Source: Novosphingopyxis baekryungensis DSM 16222
GTDB taxonomy: Bacteria; Pseudomonadota; Alphaproteobacteria; Sphingomonadales; Sphingomonadaceae
Length of the DNA: 64,000 bases
Direction: 5' to 3'
NCBI RefSeq assembly: GCF_000420305.1
Contig: NZ_ATUR01000009.1
Span: 1-64,000 of the forward strand
Shown here: piece after piece, positions 43,583-51,253 of the stretch
Layout of the letters: the number at the start of each line of letters is the position of its first letter
Numbering within the stretch: the first letter of the stretch is position 1
The notes under the pieces: generated by a model
Seen by the model: the letters and a program-made list of their open reading frames with translations, nothing else
What the model was told of the DNA's origin: nothing
Database searches by the model: none
Position numbers and translations under genes: made by a program

Positions 43583-44071
43583 TCAGGCTCCGCCGCCGGA
43601 ACAGGTGGTATAGCCCCAGAAGCCAAATTCATCCTTGGCTCTTGGCGCAGCCACGATCATCTCCTGCATCTGCAGGCCCGCATCGCCTTCATCATCCAGC
43701 ATGCGCGTCCTGATGCGAAGCTCGCCGTTCGAATAGCTGTCCGGGCCATCGGCAGTGACCGGAATGAGGGTACCGTTGATCTTGATGACGCCCTTTCCGC
43801 TATCGTCATAGACGAAGGACGGGAAGGCAATTTCGGTCAGCCGGAATTGACAGGAATTCTGCGCGCCCAGCGCAGCGATATCTGCGCTATTCATGGTCTC
43901 GGGAAGCATCAGGCCGGGGCTGACATTCGCCAGAGCAGTGGCGGCATCCTCAATGGGGGCTGCGGTTGCGGGCGGATCTAGCTGTGCCTCGCGGTCATTG
44001 CCCGGGGCGGTGTTGGAATTGCAGGCGGCGAGCGGCAATGCGATGGCCGCTATAAGCGCGAAGTTTTTCAT
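43583..44071 (-). CDS. Exported lipoprotein of unknown function
   Basis: A 162-aa lipoprotein (lipobox L-P-L-A-A-C, Cys at residue 17). The mature part has a low-complexity Pro/Ala linker and a C-terminal domain with two Cys (N-S-C-Q-F-R-L and T-T-C-S-G-G-G at the end) that may pair. It resembles small DUF lipoproteins found with DUF305 genes; no function is known. The ATG overlaps the stop of the DUF305 gene (44068-44071). Confidence 0.65.
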   Translation of the reverse strand: MKNFALIAAIALPLAACNSNTAPGNDREAQLDPPATAAPIEDAATALANVSPGLMLPETMNSADIAALGAQNSCQFRLTEIAFPSFVYDDSGKGVIKINGTLIPVTADGPDSYSNGELRIRTRMLDDEGDAGLQMQEMIVAAPRAKDEFGFWGYTTCSGGGA

Positions 44072-44595
44072 TGCTGCATCTCCCCTGGCAGGCGTTCTTC
44101 GGTTCGCGGTCCGTTCTGCTCGATGTCGTCGATCAAATATTTCATCTCGGCGATTTCGCGGCGCTGGGCGACGATGATGGCCTGTGCGAGCTCGCGCACT
44201 CTTGGATCCTTCAGGCTTGCGCGTTCGCTGGTCATGATCGCGATCGAGTGATGCGGGATCATCGCGGCCATATATTCGGTATCGTCGACGGTGGTTTGAC
44301 TGCGCACCAGCCACAGGGCGAGGGCGAACACGACGGCACCGACGCCAAGAATGATAAAGTTCTTGGTCCGGTCCTTGTACATGCCCCACATGAAAAGGAG
44401 CATCACGATCATCATCATTCCGCCCATGACGAACATCATCCAGAAGCGGGTTTCGCTCCAGAAGATATCGTCAACGGTGAACGTGTTGGCATACATCAGG
44501 AAGAACATGATCACGGTTGAGGTCGAGACCATGGCCATGAACCGCCAGTAGCTCCCTCCCCCTCCTTTGTCCGAGTGGTTCGTCTTTTCGGTCAT
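44068..44595 (-). CDS. DUF305 membrane protein
   Basis: A 175-aa protein with three N-terminal membrane segments (very Met-rich: W-M-M-F-V-M-G-G-M-M-M-I-V-M-L-L-F-M) and a periplasmic DUF305 helix pair starting M-I-P-H-H-S-I-A-I-M-T-S. The H-H pair and Met residues are conserved and the family accompanies copper-resistance genes. It probably binds copper in the periplasm (inference). It is coupled to both neighbours through 4-bp overlaps. Confidence 0.85.
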   Translation of the reverse strand: MTEKTNHSDKGGGGSYWRFMAMVSTSTVIMFFLMYANTFTVDDIFWSETRFWMMFVMGGMMMIVMLLFMWGMYKDRTKNFIILGVGAVVFALALWLVRSQTTVDDTEYMAAMIPHHSIAIMTSERASLKDPRVRELAQAIIVAQRREIAEMKYLIDDIEQNGPRTEERLPGEMQQ

Positions 44596-45005
44596 GCTTT
44601 TTCTCCTTCATGCATCATGGTCCAGAATAGCTGCGCCGAGCAGCTGATGAGTGCGAAGCCTGTCAGGGCTTCGACGCCGGCGAGCACCCTCAGGTGGTCG
44701 GTCGGATAGATGTCGCCCAGACCAAGCGTGGTCACATTGATGAGCGAGAAATAAAAGTAGTCCATCCAGTCCATCGCCGGGGCCTTGTCGAACCCTCCAA
44801 GATCCCATTCCGCACCTAGCCAGAAGCCGACCGCGAACAGGATTGCGACCAGAAAATGCGACCCAAGGACGAGCAGCGAGACGCCAAGTTTGGCCAGCGT
44901 GTCTCGCCTGCGACCAAGGAGGCGGTGGCCGACACCAAGGATCGCGAGGTGTGAAGCGACAGCCAGGAGGAACAGAGCGACGGCAAGAATGAGCGCAATG
45001 ATCAT
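44592..45005 (-). CDS. Two-TM ion-channel-like protein
   Basis: A 137-aa membrane protein with a pore-loop between membrane segments: F-S-L-I-N-V-T-T-L-G-L-G-D-I-Y-P, similar to the K+-channel filter T-V-G-Y-G-D but with T-L-G-L-G-D. It carries no visible regulatory domain. Selectivity cannot be predicted. The ATG at 45005 overlaps the stop of the glutaredoxin-MauE gene and its stop overlaps the DUF305 ATG, so four genes form a tightly packed unit. Confidence 0.72.
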   Translation of the reverse strand: MIIALILAVALFLLAVASHLAILGVGHRLLGRRRDTLAKLGVSLLVLGSHFLVAILFAVGFWLGAEWDLGGFDKAPAMDWMDYFYFSLINVTTLGLGDIYPTDHLRVLAGVEALTGFALISCSAQLFWTMMHEGEKA

Positions 45006-45751
45006 AGGAAGGCCTTTGCGCCCATCCACAGACCCATGCCCATCATGAACAGGTTCTCGGTCAATGAGACGAAGCCAAGCGGAACATTACTGCTACCCCC
45101 GACGCAGGCGCATTTGAGCTCGCGCTTATCGATGTAGACCGCCTTGAATACGCTGACGGCGCCAATAGTCCCGATAAACAGCGCCAAGGGAGCCGAGAGC
45201 CAGGTCAGCGCGCCAGCGGTCATGAGAATACCCGCGGCGGCTTCGCCGAACGGATATACGAATCCATACGGCACCCAGCGTTTGGCCAGCAGATCGTAGT
45301 TCAGGAACATCGTCGAGAAGCTGCGCACGTCTTGCAGCTTCTGGACAGCCAGCAAAGTCATCGACAGGCTCACGAACCATTCTGCCGCGCGCACGGTAAA
45401 AAGGTTGTCGAAGAACGCCCAGCTCAGCCCGAGCGCGAGCAGCAGAGCCACCGCGAAAATCGCGATGACGGGCTGATAGCTGGTTTCGCCTTCCTTGGGC
45501 TGCGAGCGCCTCTTGCCGAAGAATTCGCGAACGTCGTCGTAACCACCGATGCGCTTGTCTTCGATAAAGGTCTGGGGCGTGGTTTCAACGTCGTGCTTGT
45601 CTTTAAACGCGTCGGTTTCTTCCCTGCTTGTCAGGTGATTATCGTCGACCTCAAAGCCTTGCCGCTTGAGGAGATCGATCGTCTTGAGACCATAGGGACA
45701 GACATGATCCTCCATCACCATGCGGTAAACCGTCGCTGTTCGGGTCGTCAT
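45002..45751 (-). CDS. Glutaredoxin-MauE fusion membrane protein
   Basis: A 249-aa protein: residues ~1-80 form a glutaredoxin domain with C-P-Y-G (single Cys) and T-T-P-Q-T-F cis-Pro loop, followed by four membrane segments of the MauE/DoxX-like type with a C-A-C motif (E-L-K-C-A-C-V-G-G). MauE proteins help disulfide formation in the periplasm; here the fusion may pass electrons to metal-stressed thiols. The ATG at 45751 has GGAGCG six bases ahead and is preferred over 45763. Confidence 0.85.
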   Translation of the reverse strand: MTTRTATVYRMVMEDHVCPYGLKTIDLLKRQGFEVDDNHLTSREETDAFKDKHDVETTPQTFIEDKRIGGYDDVREFFGKRRSQPKEGETSYQPVIAIFAVALLLALGLSWAFFDNLFTVRAAEWFVSLSMTLLAVQKLQDVRSFSTMFLNYDLLAKRWVPYGFVYPFGEAAAGILMTAGALTWLSAPLALFIGTIGAVSVFKAVYIDKRELKCACVGGSSNVPLGFVSLTENLFMMGMGLWMGAKAFL

Positions 45752-45863
45752 AAATCGCTCCATTGGGTCTGTCTGGCTGTTCTTTTGGGAAACGCCGAGA
45801 ATCGGGTGTGGTTTCGAAACGAATTCGCTTCGAGAGCTTCACAATCGAGAAGGAAAAGCCTGT

Positions 45864-47219
45864 TCATCCCGTTTCTTCCGACTGATCTTTCTCGGGTGAT
45901 GCAGGAGCATCGGGATTGCGCGAGAGGAAGATCCATTGGCCCAAGAATACGATAGCGATCCCGATGATCGCATAGGCTACAATCGCAGGATCGCTGCGCA
46001 ATTTGGCTGCGGTGAAGGCTGCGAGGACCACGCCATCTGCCGCCAACGCGGCAAGAAGTACCGTTGCGCTTGCACCAACTTCTTTGCGCAGATGGCGCAA
46101 GACGCCCCAGTGCACCAACATGTCCATCACGAGGTAGAAAAACGCGCCCAGCGAAGCGATCCGCGACAAATCGAACAGGGCGGCGAGCGTGCCGGCAATG
46201 ACCACGGTATAAACCAGCATGTGGCTGCGTATCCCGCCGCTCATGCCGAAATGGCTGTGCGGGATCATCTTCATTTCCGTCAACATGGCCAACATGCGTG
46301 AGGCAGCAAAAACACTCGCGATCACACCCGAAATGGTAGCGGTGAGAGCAATAGCGACAGTGAAATAGAAACCCATCTGCCCGAAAGCCGGCCGCGCCGC
46401 TGCTGCCAGCGAATAGTCGCGCGCCTGTACGATCTGTGAGATGCTGAGACTGGAGCCGACGGCTAGTGCGACAAGCAGATAAATCACGATGCAAACTGCA
46501 ATCGAGATCATAATCGTGCGACCGATATTTTTGTGCGGGTCAACCATCTCAGCGCCGCTGTTGGTGATCGTGGTGAAACCCTTGAAGGCCAGGATCGAGA
46601 AGGCGACCGAGGCAAGCAAAGCATCGGCATTTGATAGCTCTACCGGCTCTGAAAATGCGCCGCCCCACAGTCCGCTGGCCCAGATCGCGGCAATCGCGAA
46701 AATCGCGATCCCGCCGATCTTGATGCTTGACATGATAACCGAAAGGCCGCTGACTGATTTGTTACCCGCCGCATTGACCAGATAGGCAAAGACGATAGCG
46801 GCGAGCGCCGCGGCGGACACAAGCCAGCCGGTGCTTTCCAGACCAAAGGGCCGCAGAGCGTAGGTTGCGAAGGTTCGTGCGACAAGGCTTTCGTTGATAA
46901 TCATCGATAGCGTCATCATCAGCGCGGCTGCTGAGGCAACGACTCCCGGCCCGTATGCCTTTTGCAAGATCATCGCGATACCGCCAGAGGACGGCCATTT
47001 GTTCGACATCTTGATGTAACTGTAGGCCGCCAGCGAGGTTACCAGCGCGCCAGCAATAAAGGACAGCGGGAAAAGCGGACCGGCAAGTTCGGCGATCTGC
47101 CCGGTAAGCGCGAATATTCCTGCGCCGATCATGACGCCGGTTCCCATCGCAACACCGCCCAACAGTGTTATGGATCCGGCAGTACTGCCCGTTCGATCGC
47201 GACTATGTCCTTGCAACAC
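45864..47219 (-). CDS. APC-superfamily amino-acid/polyamine permease
   Basis: A 451-aa permease with about twelve membrane segments and the first-segment motif G-x-M-I-G-A-G-I-F of the APC family. The substrate is not clear; the highly conserved G-F-T-T-I-T-N-S-G-A-E segment is of the KUP/YfnA-type group. It sits alone between the Grx-MauE gene and the AlbA_2 gene and has no obvious metal motif. It could import a thiol precursor or cation-linked amino acid (inference). Confidence 0.85.
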   Translation of the reverse strand: MLQGHSRDRTGSTAGSITLLGGVAMGTGVMIGAGIFALTGQIAELAGPLFPLSFIAGALVTSLAAYSYIKMSNKWPSSGGIAMILQKAYGPGVVASAAALMMTLSMIINESLVARTFATYALRPFGLESTGWLVSAAALAAIVFAYLVNAAGNKSVSGLSVIMSSIKIGGIAIFAIAAIWASGLWGGAFSEPVELSNADALLASVAFSILAFKGFTTITNSGAEMVDPHKNIGRTIMISIAVCIVIYLLVALAVGSSLSISQIVQARDYSLAAAARPAFGQMGFYFTVAIALTATISGVIASVFAASRMLAMLTEMKMIPHSHFGMSGGIRSHMLVYTVVIAGTLAALFDLSRIASLGAFFYLVMDMLVHWGVLRHLRKEVGASATVLLAALAADGVVLAAFTAAKLRSDPAIVAYAIIGIAIVFLGQWIFLSRNPDAPASPEKDQSEETG

Positions 47220-47341
47220 ATTCCCCTATGGATGTCCTCTCGTCGGAAAAACATCATTGCCGAAAAGTACGTTTGGCAGGGCTTCACCCCTCAAAAAAGA
47301 ATCTGTGAGAATCCAGGCGTCTGCGTGCGACCGGGTTAAAG

Positions 47342-48088
47342 TTATATCGGCCCGGCTTCTCTTCGTTGAAGGTGCGCCTGAGCTTCGCGAACATCCAGCT
47401 CCCGGGTACTGTTTCCGGTGCGCAGCATGAGATGAGCGACACCCCCGTCGGTGTAGTAAACTGGATGTACGCTCTTCTCGACGATCACCCTGCAAACGGT
47501 CAGCCCGCCAAGGATATGAAAACGACTATGGACCAGGGCACAAGCATGCCCGCCTAGGGCGTCTCTTGTAGTATCCATCAAAAGTCGTTCGAATCCATCT
47601 TGGTTAGCGTGCTTGAGCGTTCGCATATCCGCTTCAATGCCCGCAACAGCCCCGTCGTCTTCCACGCCGATCAAGAGCGTGCCACCTTCATGGTTGAGAA
47701 AACCCGCTATTGTCTTCACGACAACCTGCTGCAGGCGCCGGTTTACGCGCTCTTCGCGTCTGTCCCAACGCATAGACGACTTGAACTCGACATGCTCTCC
47801 TTCGCCCCGGGCAATGAGCAAAGGTAGTTCTTCTTCGAGCTCGCGTTCAAGGAAACGAACTTTCGAGCGTTCATCCAAAAGGCGGCTGTGATAAATACCA
47901 AATCCGAGCCCAATCGCAGCGCCCAAGACTGCATAAACAGCGCTCATCGTCATCATTTCGAACGCGAATGCCGAAGACAGGCGGTCAAGCAGAAAAGCGA
48001 GCGCGTTGCTATCGGCGGCAGTATTCGAAGCGCCGAATTCATACCAATAGACAAGTGTTGTCGCCGGATGAAGGATCGCGAAACCCAT
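47342..48088 (-). CDS. Membrane-anchored AlbA_2 (Schlafen-like) domain protein
   Basis: A 248-aa protein with two N-terminal hydrophobic segments (residues ~1-18 and 43-65), a charged linker and an AlbA_2 domain (E-H-V-E-F-K-S-S-M-R-W near 95 and G-F-L-N-H-E-G-G-T-L-L-I-G-V near 125). AlbA_2 domains bind nucleic acid or nucleotides and are common in defence-type proteins. The frame is open further upstream (L-L-L-H-T-V-I-G-A-I) but without a standard start, so the true N terminus may be longer or use a rare start. Confidence 0.72.
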   Translation of the reverse strand: MGFAILHPATTLVYWYEFGASNTAADSNALAFLLDRLSSAFAFEMMTMSAVYAVLGAAIGLGFGIYHSRLLDERSKVRFLERELEEELPLLIARGEGEHVEFKSSMRWDRREERVNRRLQQVVVKTIAGFLNHEGGTLLIGVEDDGAVAGIEADMRTLKHANQDGFERLLMDTTRDALGGHACALVHSRFHILGGLTVCRVIVEKSVHPVYYTDGGVAHLMLRTGNSTRELDVREAQAHLQRREAGPI

Positions 48089-48289
48089 GATCGCGCCTAT
48101 GACGGTGTGCAGAAGGAGACCATGTCTATCGTCGCTGGATCGATATCGCGAAATTGTTCGTCTCCTGTTGACGGGTCATTCTAATTGGCGCCGCTAGCCT
48201 GCTTTTATCGCATCCGACATCTGCGCCGGATCGAGTGCTCGATCCGATCGATAGAGCGCCGTTTCAAGCCAGTCTGATTTCCTCGAGCG

Positions 48290-48550
48290 TTATCTGAAGT
48301 ACCGGTACAAAGGCACCACGATCACAGCAATGTACCACCCATATAAGAAGCTGCCGATTGCGCCTGCAAGGAATCCGGACAGCGTCAACCACTCGAAGCC
48401 AGGAAGCAGCGGCTCCCAGGCTTCATGCATATGGAACCGTTCGGGCGCGAGCAGGCCGAAAGCTATGCAGATCAAGTAGCTGAGGAGCAGAAACAGGCTG
48501 AGTGTCCAGCCCCAGGCGAGGATCGACGATTTGAGCGAGCGGTCTTGCAT
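48290..48550 (-). CDS. DUF5676 family small membrane protein
   Basis: An 86-aa protein with two membrane segments. The motifs L-S-Y-L-I-C-I-A-F-G-L-L near residue 25, L-P-G-F-E-W-L-T in the middle and Y-G-W-Y-I-A-V-I-V-V-P-L-Y at the end match DUF5676, which is found with copper and mercury islands. No role is proven. It lies 44 bp downstream of the DUF411 gene, with AGGAGATCGCTC before the ATG. Confidence 0.8.
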   Translation of the reverse strand: MQDRSLKSSILAWGWTLSLFLLLSYLICIAFGLLAPERFHMHEAWEPLLPGFEWLTLSGFLAGAIGSFLYGWYIAVIVVPLYRYFR

Positions 48551-48594
48551 GAGCGATCTCCTCTTGAATTGCGATTATACGGGTCGGGTGGCGG

Positions 48595-49062
48595 TTACGG
48601 ATAGGATGCAAAGACTTTGTGGCCGCTCGGACCAAAAGCGATGACCTCATAGGGCTGCACTCGGTCGCCCATTTCCATGCCGGGGGAGCCTATCGGCATT
48701 CCGGGAACGGCGAGGCCGGTTACTCCCTCGGGCCTTTCGCGCAGGAGCCGCGCGATCGCTTCGGCGGGTACGTGACCTTCGATGATGTAGCCATCGACTT
48801 CCATTGTGTGGCACGACCACAGATCCTGCGGTACGCCCCTGGCTGCCTTGAGCGCACTCATATCGTCAGTATCGACCGAAGCCACTTCTGCTTCCATGCC
48901 GCCCTCGACATGTCCTGCCCAGCTCAGGCAGCAACCACATCCCGGATCCCGGAACATGGTGTAGGTTGCGGCCTGTGCGGCATTCGAGCACGCCGCCAGC
49001 GTGAGAAGAACCGATGCCGTCAGCGAACGCCGCAGCGGCTTCGATGGGTTGTCTTTGATCAT
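48595..49062 (-). CDS. DUF411 periplasmic metal-binding protein, copy 2
   Basis: A 155-aa lipoprotein- or Sec-type exported protein (L-A-A-C near residue 25) with a DUF411 domain: P-G-C-G-C-C, S-C-H-T-M and G-H-V-P, as in the copy at 29867, but with a different signal region. It probably binds copper in the periplasm. The ATG overlaps the TGA of the upstream methyltransferase, and AAAGGA precedes it. The order methyltransferase-DUF411-DUF5676 suggests a single minus-strand operon. Confidence 0.87.
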   Translation of the reverse strand: MIKDNPSKPLRRSLTASVLLTLAACSNAAQAATYTMFRDPGCGCCLSWAGHVEGGMEAEVASVDTDDMSALKAARGVPQDLWSCHTMEVDGYIIEGHVPAEAIARLLRERPEGVTGLAVPGMPIGSPGMEMGDRVQPYEVIAFGPSGHKVFASYP

Positions 49063-49748
49063 CTTACATTTCCTTTCTTGGTGCCGCGCCAGAGCGAAAT
49101 GGTTCCGGTTGCGGTATGGATTTGAGCGAGCAGCTCTGCGTTTGCAAAAATTTCATCCAGCAATTTTTCGACTGCTCCGTCAGCGCTCGGCTGAGTATCC
49201 TCGACGCCGTCGAGAAATTGCACGGTTGTCCGGAACAGTGCGCGCATCAGCGGGCGGTCCTGCCGCATATAGTCAGCGATAAGTGCTACACCGTCCGCAG
49301 AGAGCAACCTCTCGATCTCGTCAAGAATCGCGCGTTTTTCCGGCAACGGAACCTGGTGCAAAACGAGGCTACTGACTATTATGTTGGGCCGCCAATCATC
49401 GGCAAGCACGAGGCTGTCGAGAAAGCCGTTGTGCCACCGTACCAGATCGGCACCCTGTCCGAACTTTTTGCGGGCTATGGCCAGCGCGGCAGGGTCGGGT
49501 TCGACGCCGACCAAGCCCGCTTCGGGACAGTCTGCCATCAACGCCCGCAGTAACGTCCCCGTGCCGCACCCGACATCGATGACGCGGTCGCCAGGTTCAA
49601 GCCGAGCCTGTCTGACGGTCTCCCGGCGCCATTTCGCCTCACGGGTGAATATACCAATTGCACGATCATAGAACGGTGTAAGCCAGCTCCTGCCAAGCAG
49701 GGGAGTGAACTCCCGTTGCGCTTCTGTGAGGCGTGCATTTTTCACCAT
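49059..49748 (-). CDS. Class I SAM-dependent methyltransferase
   Basis: A 229-aa methyltransferase with V-I-D-V-G-C-G-T-G-T-L-L as motif I near residue 55 and V-G-V-E-P-D as the acidic strand. Lacks ArsM cysteines. It is the upstream gene of the DUF411 operon. The ATG at 49748 with GGGA ahead is preferred over a TTG at 49772. It is divergent from the sigma-factor module at 49895, with about 146 bp between the starts. Substrate unknown. Confidence 0.8.
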   Translation of the reverse strand: MVKNARLTEAQREFTPLLGRSWLTPFYDRAIGIFTREAKWRRETVRQARLEPGDRVIDVGCGTGTLLRALMADCPEAGLVGVEPDPAALAIARKKFGQGADLVRWHNGFLDSLVLADDWRPNIIVSSLVLHQVPLPEKRAILDEIERLLSADGVALIADYMRQDRPLMRALFRTTVQFLDGVEDTQPSADGAVEKLLDEIFANAELLAQIHTATGTISLWRGTKKGNVR

Positions 49749-49894
49749 ATGATTCCCGGTCTGTTCAGACAAACTTCGCTATTGTCCGTTGCACGTTCTG
49801 ATACGCACAGCGGGGCCGCAGCCCTCAAAAAAGAAATTTAAGGGTTCGGGAATTCTATCGCGTATAGGAAGCAGGCAACCGACAGGAGCAATGG

Positions 49895-50191
49895 ATGCGT
49901 GACAATCAGACACTCGATGCGATGCTTGGTACGCTGGGCGCACAGGACTCCTTCGAAGTCCCGGACGATTTCATGACCGGCGTGTGGCAACGGGCTGGCC
50001 AGCTTGGCGAAATCGTTGAACGACGCCGCAGGATGGCCTTGTTCGCGGGCCTGTTCGTAGTCGGCCTGGGAGCCGGCGCAGGCACCAGCGGGTGGCCTGC
50101 ACAATTTGCTGGTTCGCAAGCAAGCATAGCAGATAGTATCATTGTAGGAGAGCGGCTCTCGCCCTCCGCGCTGCTGCACGTGGAGCGCTAG
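49895..50191 (+). CDS. CnrY-like single-TM anti-sigma candidate
   Basis: A 98-aa protein: acidic cytosolic N-terminal half (~residues 1-44), one membrane segment (A-L-F-A-G-L-F-V-V-G-L-G-A-G-A) and a short periplasmic end. Small single-TM proteins in this position are the anti-sigma factor Y of CnrYXH-type systems. No zinc-finger anti-sigma motif is present. AGGAG lies seven bases before the ATG at 49895. It is followed directly by the sensor and sigma genes. The assignment rests on order, size and topology. Confidence 0.65.
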   Translation: MRDNQTLDAMLGTLGAQDSFEVPDDFMTGVWQRAGQLGEIVERRRRMALFAGLFVVGLGAGAGTSGWPAQFAGSQASIADSIIVGERLSPSALLHVER

Positions 50192-50194
50192 ACA

Positions 50195-50629
50195 TTGAAG
50201 AAATTGCATATTGCCCTCGCTGTGCTGCTCGCGGCACTCGCCGGTAGTCTCGGTGCGCTCGGCGCGGATCGCTGGGCCAATCACGATGCTGATACGGGCC
50301 TGCACGCGTTCGTGCATGACGAACTCACGTTAACCAACGAGCAGAAGCAACGCCTTGAAGCACTCGAAGCGCGCTTCGCTGTGGAACGGGCCAGGCTCGA
50401 CGCCTCTGCGCGCGCTGCCAACGCCCAACTCGCGCAGGCGATGGAAGCCGAGCACAAATACGGACCCGAGGTGGGGGCGGCCATCGATGAGGTTCATGCC
50501 CGCATGGGCGATCTACAAAAATCAACGGTCCGTCATGTCTTCGACATGCGTGAAATTCTCGACCCCGATCAGCAAAGACGATTTGACCAGCAAGTGTCCA
50601 AGGCTCTTACCGACAGCCCGCGCAGCTGA
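50195..50629 (+). CDS. CnrX-like periplasmic Co/Ni-type metal sensor
   Basis: A 144-aa membrane-anchored sensor: one N-terminal segment (residues ~5-24) and a helical hooked periplasmic domain. The five CnrX ligands (His42, His46, Glu63, His119, Met123) map with exactly constant offset to His37, His41, Glu58, His114 and Met118 (H-A-F-V-H ... R-H-V-F-D-M). In Cupriavidus this site binds Co(II)/Ni(II) and controls sigma release by CnrY. TTG start three bases after the previous stop with GGAG ahead. Confidence 0.85.
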   Translation: MKKLHIALAVLLAALAGSLGALGADRWANHDADTGLHAFVHDELTLTNEQKQRLEALEARFAVERARLDASARAANAQLAQAMEAEHKYGPEVGAAIDEVHARMGDLQKSTVRHVFDMREILDPDQQRRFDQQVSKALTDSPRS

Positions 50630-50635
50630 TCCCGC

Positions 50636-51208
50636 ATGCCGGCAAAAAGGGGCAATTCAGAACAAATATTTGTCGCGCAGGTAGTGGCCGGCAGCGGGCA
50701 GGCGTTTTCGTCTCTCGTCGAGGCCCACGTCGCCCGGCTGATTGCGCTTGCGACGCGTATGCTGGGGTCCTCCTCGTCCGCTCAGGACGTGGTCCAGGAC
50801 AGCCTCGCTTCGGTATGGATCACCCGGCATCGCCTCGATGCCGCCAAGCCCATCGGCCCCTATCTGACGACGATTGTACTGAACCGGTGTCGCGACCGAC
50901 TTCGCCGAAGGAAGGTCGTCGGTTTCTTCGGTTTTCCGAGTTCTGACGAGATACAGGCGGTGGCCGACGACACGCCCGATCCCGAAAACCTTGCAGCGAG
51001 CCGTGAGCAACTCAGGTTCGTCGAGGCGGAGATCGGGCGGTTGCCCATACGCCTGCGCGAAGCGCTTGTGCTCGTAAGTGTCGAAGGCCGAAGCCAGGCC
51101 GAAGCCGCCGCGTTGCTCGGCACGACCGAGAAGGCGATCGAGACGCGCATATATCGTGCGCGCAACCGGCTGAGAGAACGGGTCAAAAACTTTGAGGGGT
51201 ACAGCTGA
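50636..51208 (+). CDS. ECF sigma factor (CnrH-like)
   Basis: A 190-aa ECF sigma factor with region 2 (A-L-A-T-R-M-L-G-S-S-S-S-A-Q-D-V-V-Q-D near 35-55) and region 4 (L-P-I-R-L-R-E-A-L-V-L-V ... S-Q-A-E-A-A-A-L-L-G near 125-155). It would be held at the membrane by the CnrY-like protein and released when the CnrX-like sensor binds metal. It follows the sensor by 6 bp. The immediate downstream genes, copA and copB, are the likely regulon. Confidence 0.88.
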   Translation: MPAKRGNSEQIFVAQVVAGSGQAFSSLVEAHVARLIALATRMLGSSSSAQDVVQDSLASVWITRHRLDAAKPIGPYLTTIVLNRCRDRLRRRKVVGFFGFPSSDEIQAVADDTPDPENLAASREQLRFVEAEIGRLPIRLREALVLVSVEGRSQAEAAALLGTTEKAIETRIYRARNRLRERVKNFEGYS

Positions 51209-51253
51209 CAGGCGCGTAAGGGTGGGTGTATGTCACATCAGGAGCCGCATTCA

